Source: Ichthyophonus hoferi
Taxonomy: Eukaryota > Opisthokonta > Ichthyosporea > Ichthyophonida > Ichthyophonidae
Assembly: GCA_002751075.1 (NCBI GenBank)
Contig: NAOQ01000076.1
Coordinates: forward strand, 163,247-181,360
Direction of reading: 5' to 3'
Length of the DNA: 18,114 bases
A program made the translations under genes and the position numbers. Positions 17,574 to 18,114 of the stretch are shown here, piece after piece; position 1 is the stretch's first letter, and each line of letters opens with the position of its first letter. The notes beneath the pieces were generated by a model, which searched no databases, was not told the origin of the DNA, and was given only the letters and a program-made list of their open reading frames with translations.

Positions 17574-18114
17574 CAATAATAAAGGGCCAGGTTACTCGCA
17601 CATAAGCAGCAACCCCGCTTGCCTGTGTACATGGACACTACTGTTATGCCTAAATACGAATACATTTGTGACAAAAAATTTGCATTCGCTTATTATTTGT
17701 TAAACAATATCATAATACGCACACTACACACACATATATATATAATCATATTATACAACACTCAATTGGCGACCTCGAAGCTTGTGAATAAGTCGCTAGA
17801 ACTACCATAGTCGGCTATAAAACTTAATGGTTCAAATTGCAACCAGAGATTATCTTATTGACAAGGGAATCCAACTAAGATATGTATGCAATAGGTATAG
17901 TAATTTGATCAATCGACATATTAATCGAGACCTGGGGGCGTCTAAACTGACTATCTATTTTGTACTAGTTAACCAATTTATTTTATTGGTTCTCAATGCT
18001 TACTACATTTTTCACATATGATTATTTTTATTATAAATAACACTTACAATATATAATTGTTTATAGTTTTTATTAGAAGTCAGTATTTTTTTGTAGAATG
18101 TGTGTAGAGTTTTC

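Larger units (their letters stand above)
16809..18114. other. Region downstream of uL14m, no supported gene
   Basis: AT-rich. AATAAA occurs at 17143-17148 but is 335 bases past the uL14m stop, so the poly(A) site is uncertain. Weak candidates are a minus-strand frame ending at 17378 (..MKDNGDPLGMSDLIPTKLYY) and + frames from about 17619 and 17827 (the latter preceded by GGCTATAAAAC). None has convincing splice sites or homology. Confidence 0.4.

Noticed and set aside
17378-17674. 98-codon minus-strand frame
   Set aside because: It runs through the T14A12 palindrome (FFFLKKKK) and the hairpin; no homology or splice evidence, though its last 25 codons look protein-like.
1-18114. RNA genes, CRISPR arrays, virus-derived elements, DNA transposons, LINEs
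   Set aside because: No cloverleaf with promoter boxes, no regular spacer array, no reverse transcriptase, integrase, transposase or capsid motif, and no terminal repeats flanking a coding block were seen.

Overview
The window looks like nuclear DNA of an AT-rich eukaryote that has mitochondria and uses the standard genetic code. The genes are cut by many GT-AG introns, mostly 150-1,700 bases long. Coding exons stand out as islands of higher GC and codon-like texture in TA-rich introns full of simple repeats. I cannot name the organism. A unicellular opisthokont or a similar protist would fit, but that is a guess. I saw no tRNA, rRNA, CRISPR array or recognisable virus-derived or transposon gene.

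Layout. (1) 14-2313, + strand: the 3' end of a cytosolic Hsp110 (Hsp70-superfamily) chaperone gene that runs off the left edge. (2) 2314-2879: a short intergenic gap between two convergent genes. Each has the same 12-base polyadenylation context (TTAATAAAATAG) about 45 bases after its stop. (3) 2880-13301, - strand: my reconstruction of one large gene of about 14 exons and about 630 residues. It encodes an acidic N-terminus, a long array of degenerate 14-residue repeats, a basic linker, a helix-turn-helix resembling the CUT/POU group, and a Ser/Thr/Pro-rich tail. No six-frame ORF covers it. I joined the exons by splice sites, polypyrimidine tracts and matching phase. This is the most novel object in the window. 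(4) 13302-15115: the divergent intergenic region, with a TATA-like box for gene 3 and CpG-richer islands. (5) 15116-16808, + strand: a complete three-exon gene for mitochondrial-type ribosomal protein uL14 (MRPL14). (6) 16809-18114: no gene I can support; it holds a perfect hairpin and a T14A12 palindrome.

The three genes (folding, probable transcription control, mitochondrial translation) show no obvious functional link. The common thread is the hexamer GATTGG/CCAATC. By eye it occurs roughly three dozen times. It sits at 3' splice sites (CCAATCAG, CCAATAG), in a 3'UTR tandem repeat, in introns, and on an exact 42-base lattice inside the 14-residue repeat exon.
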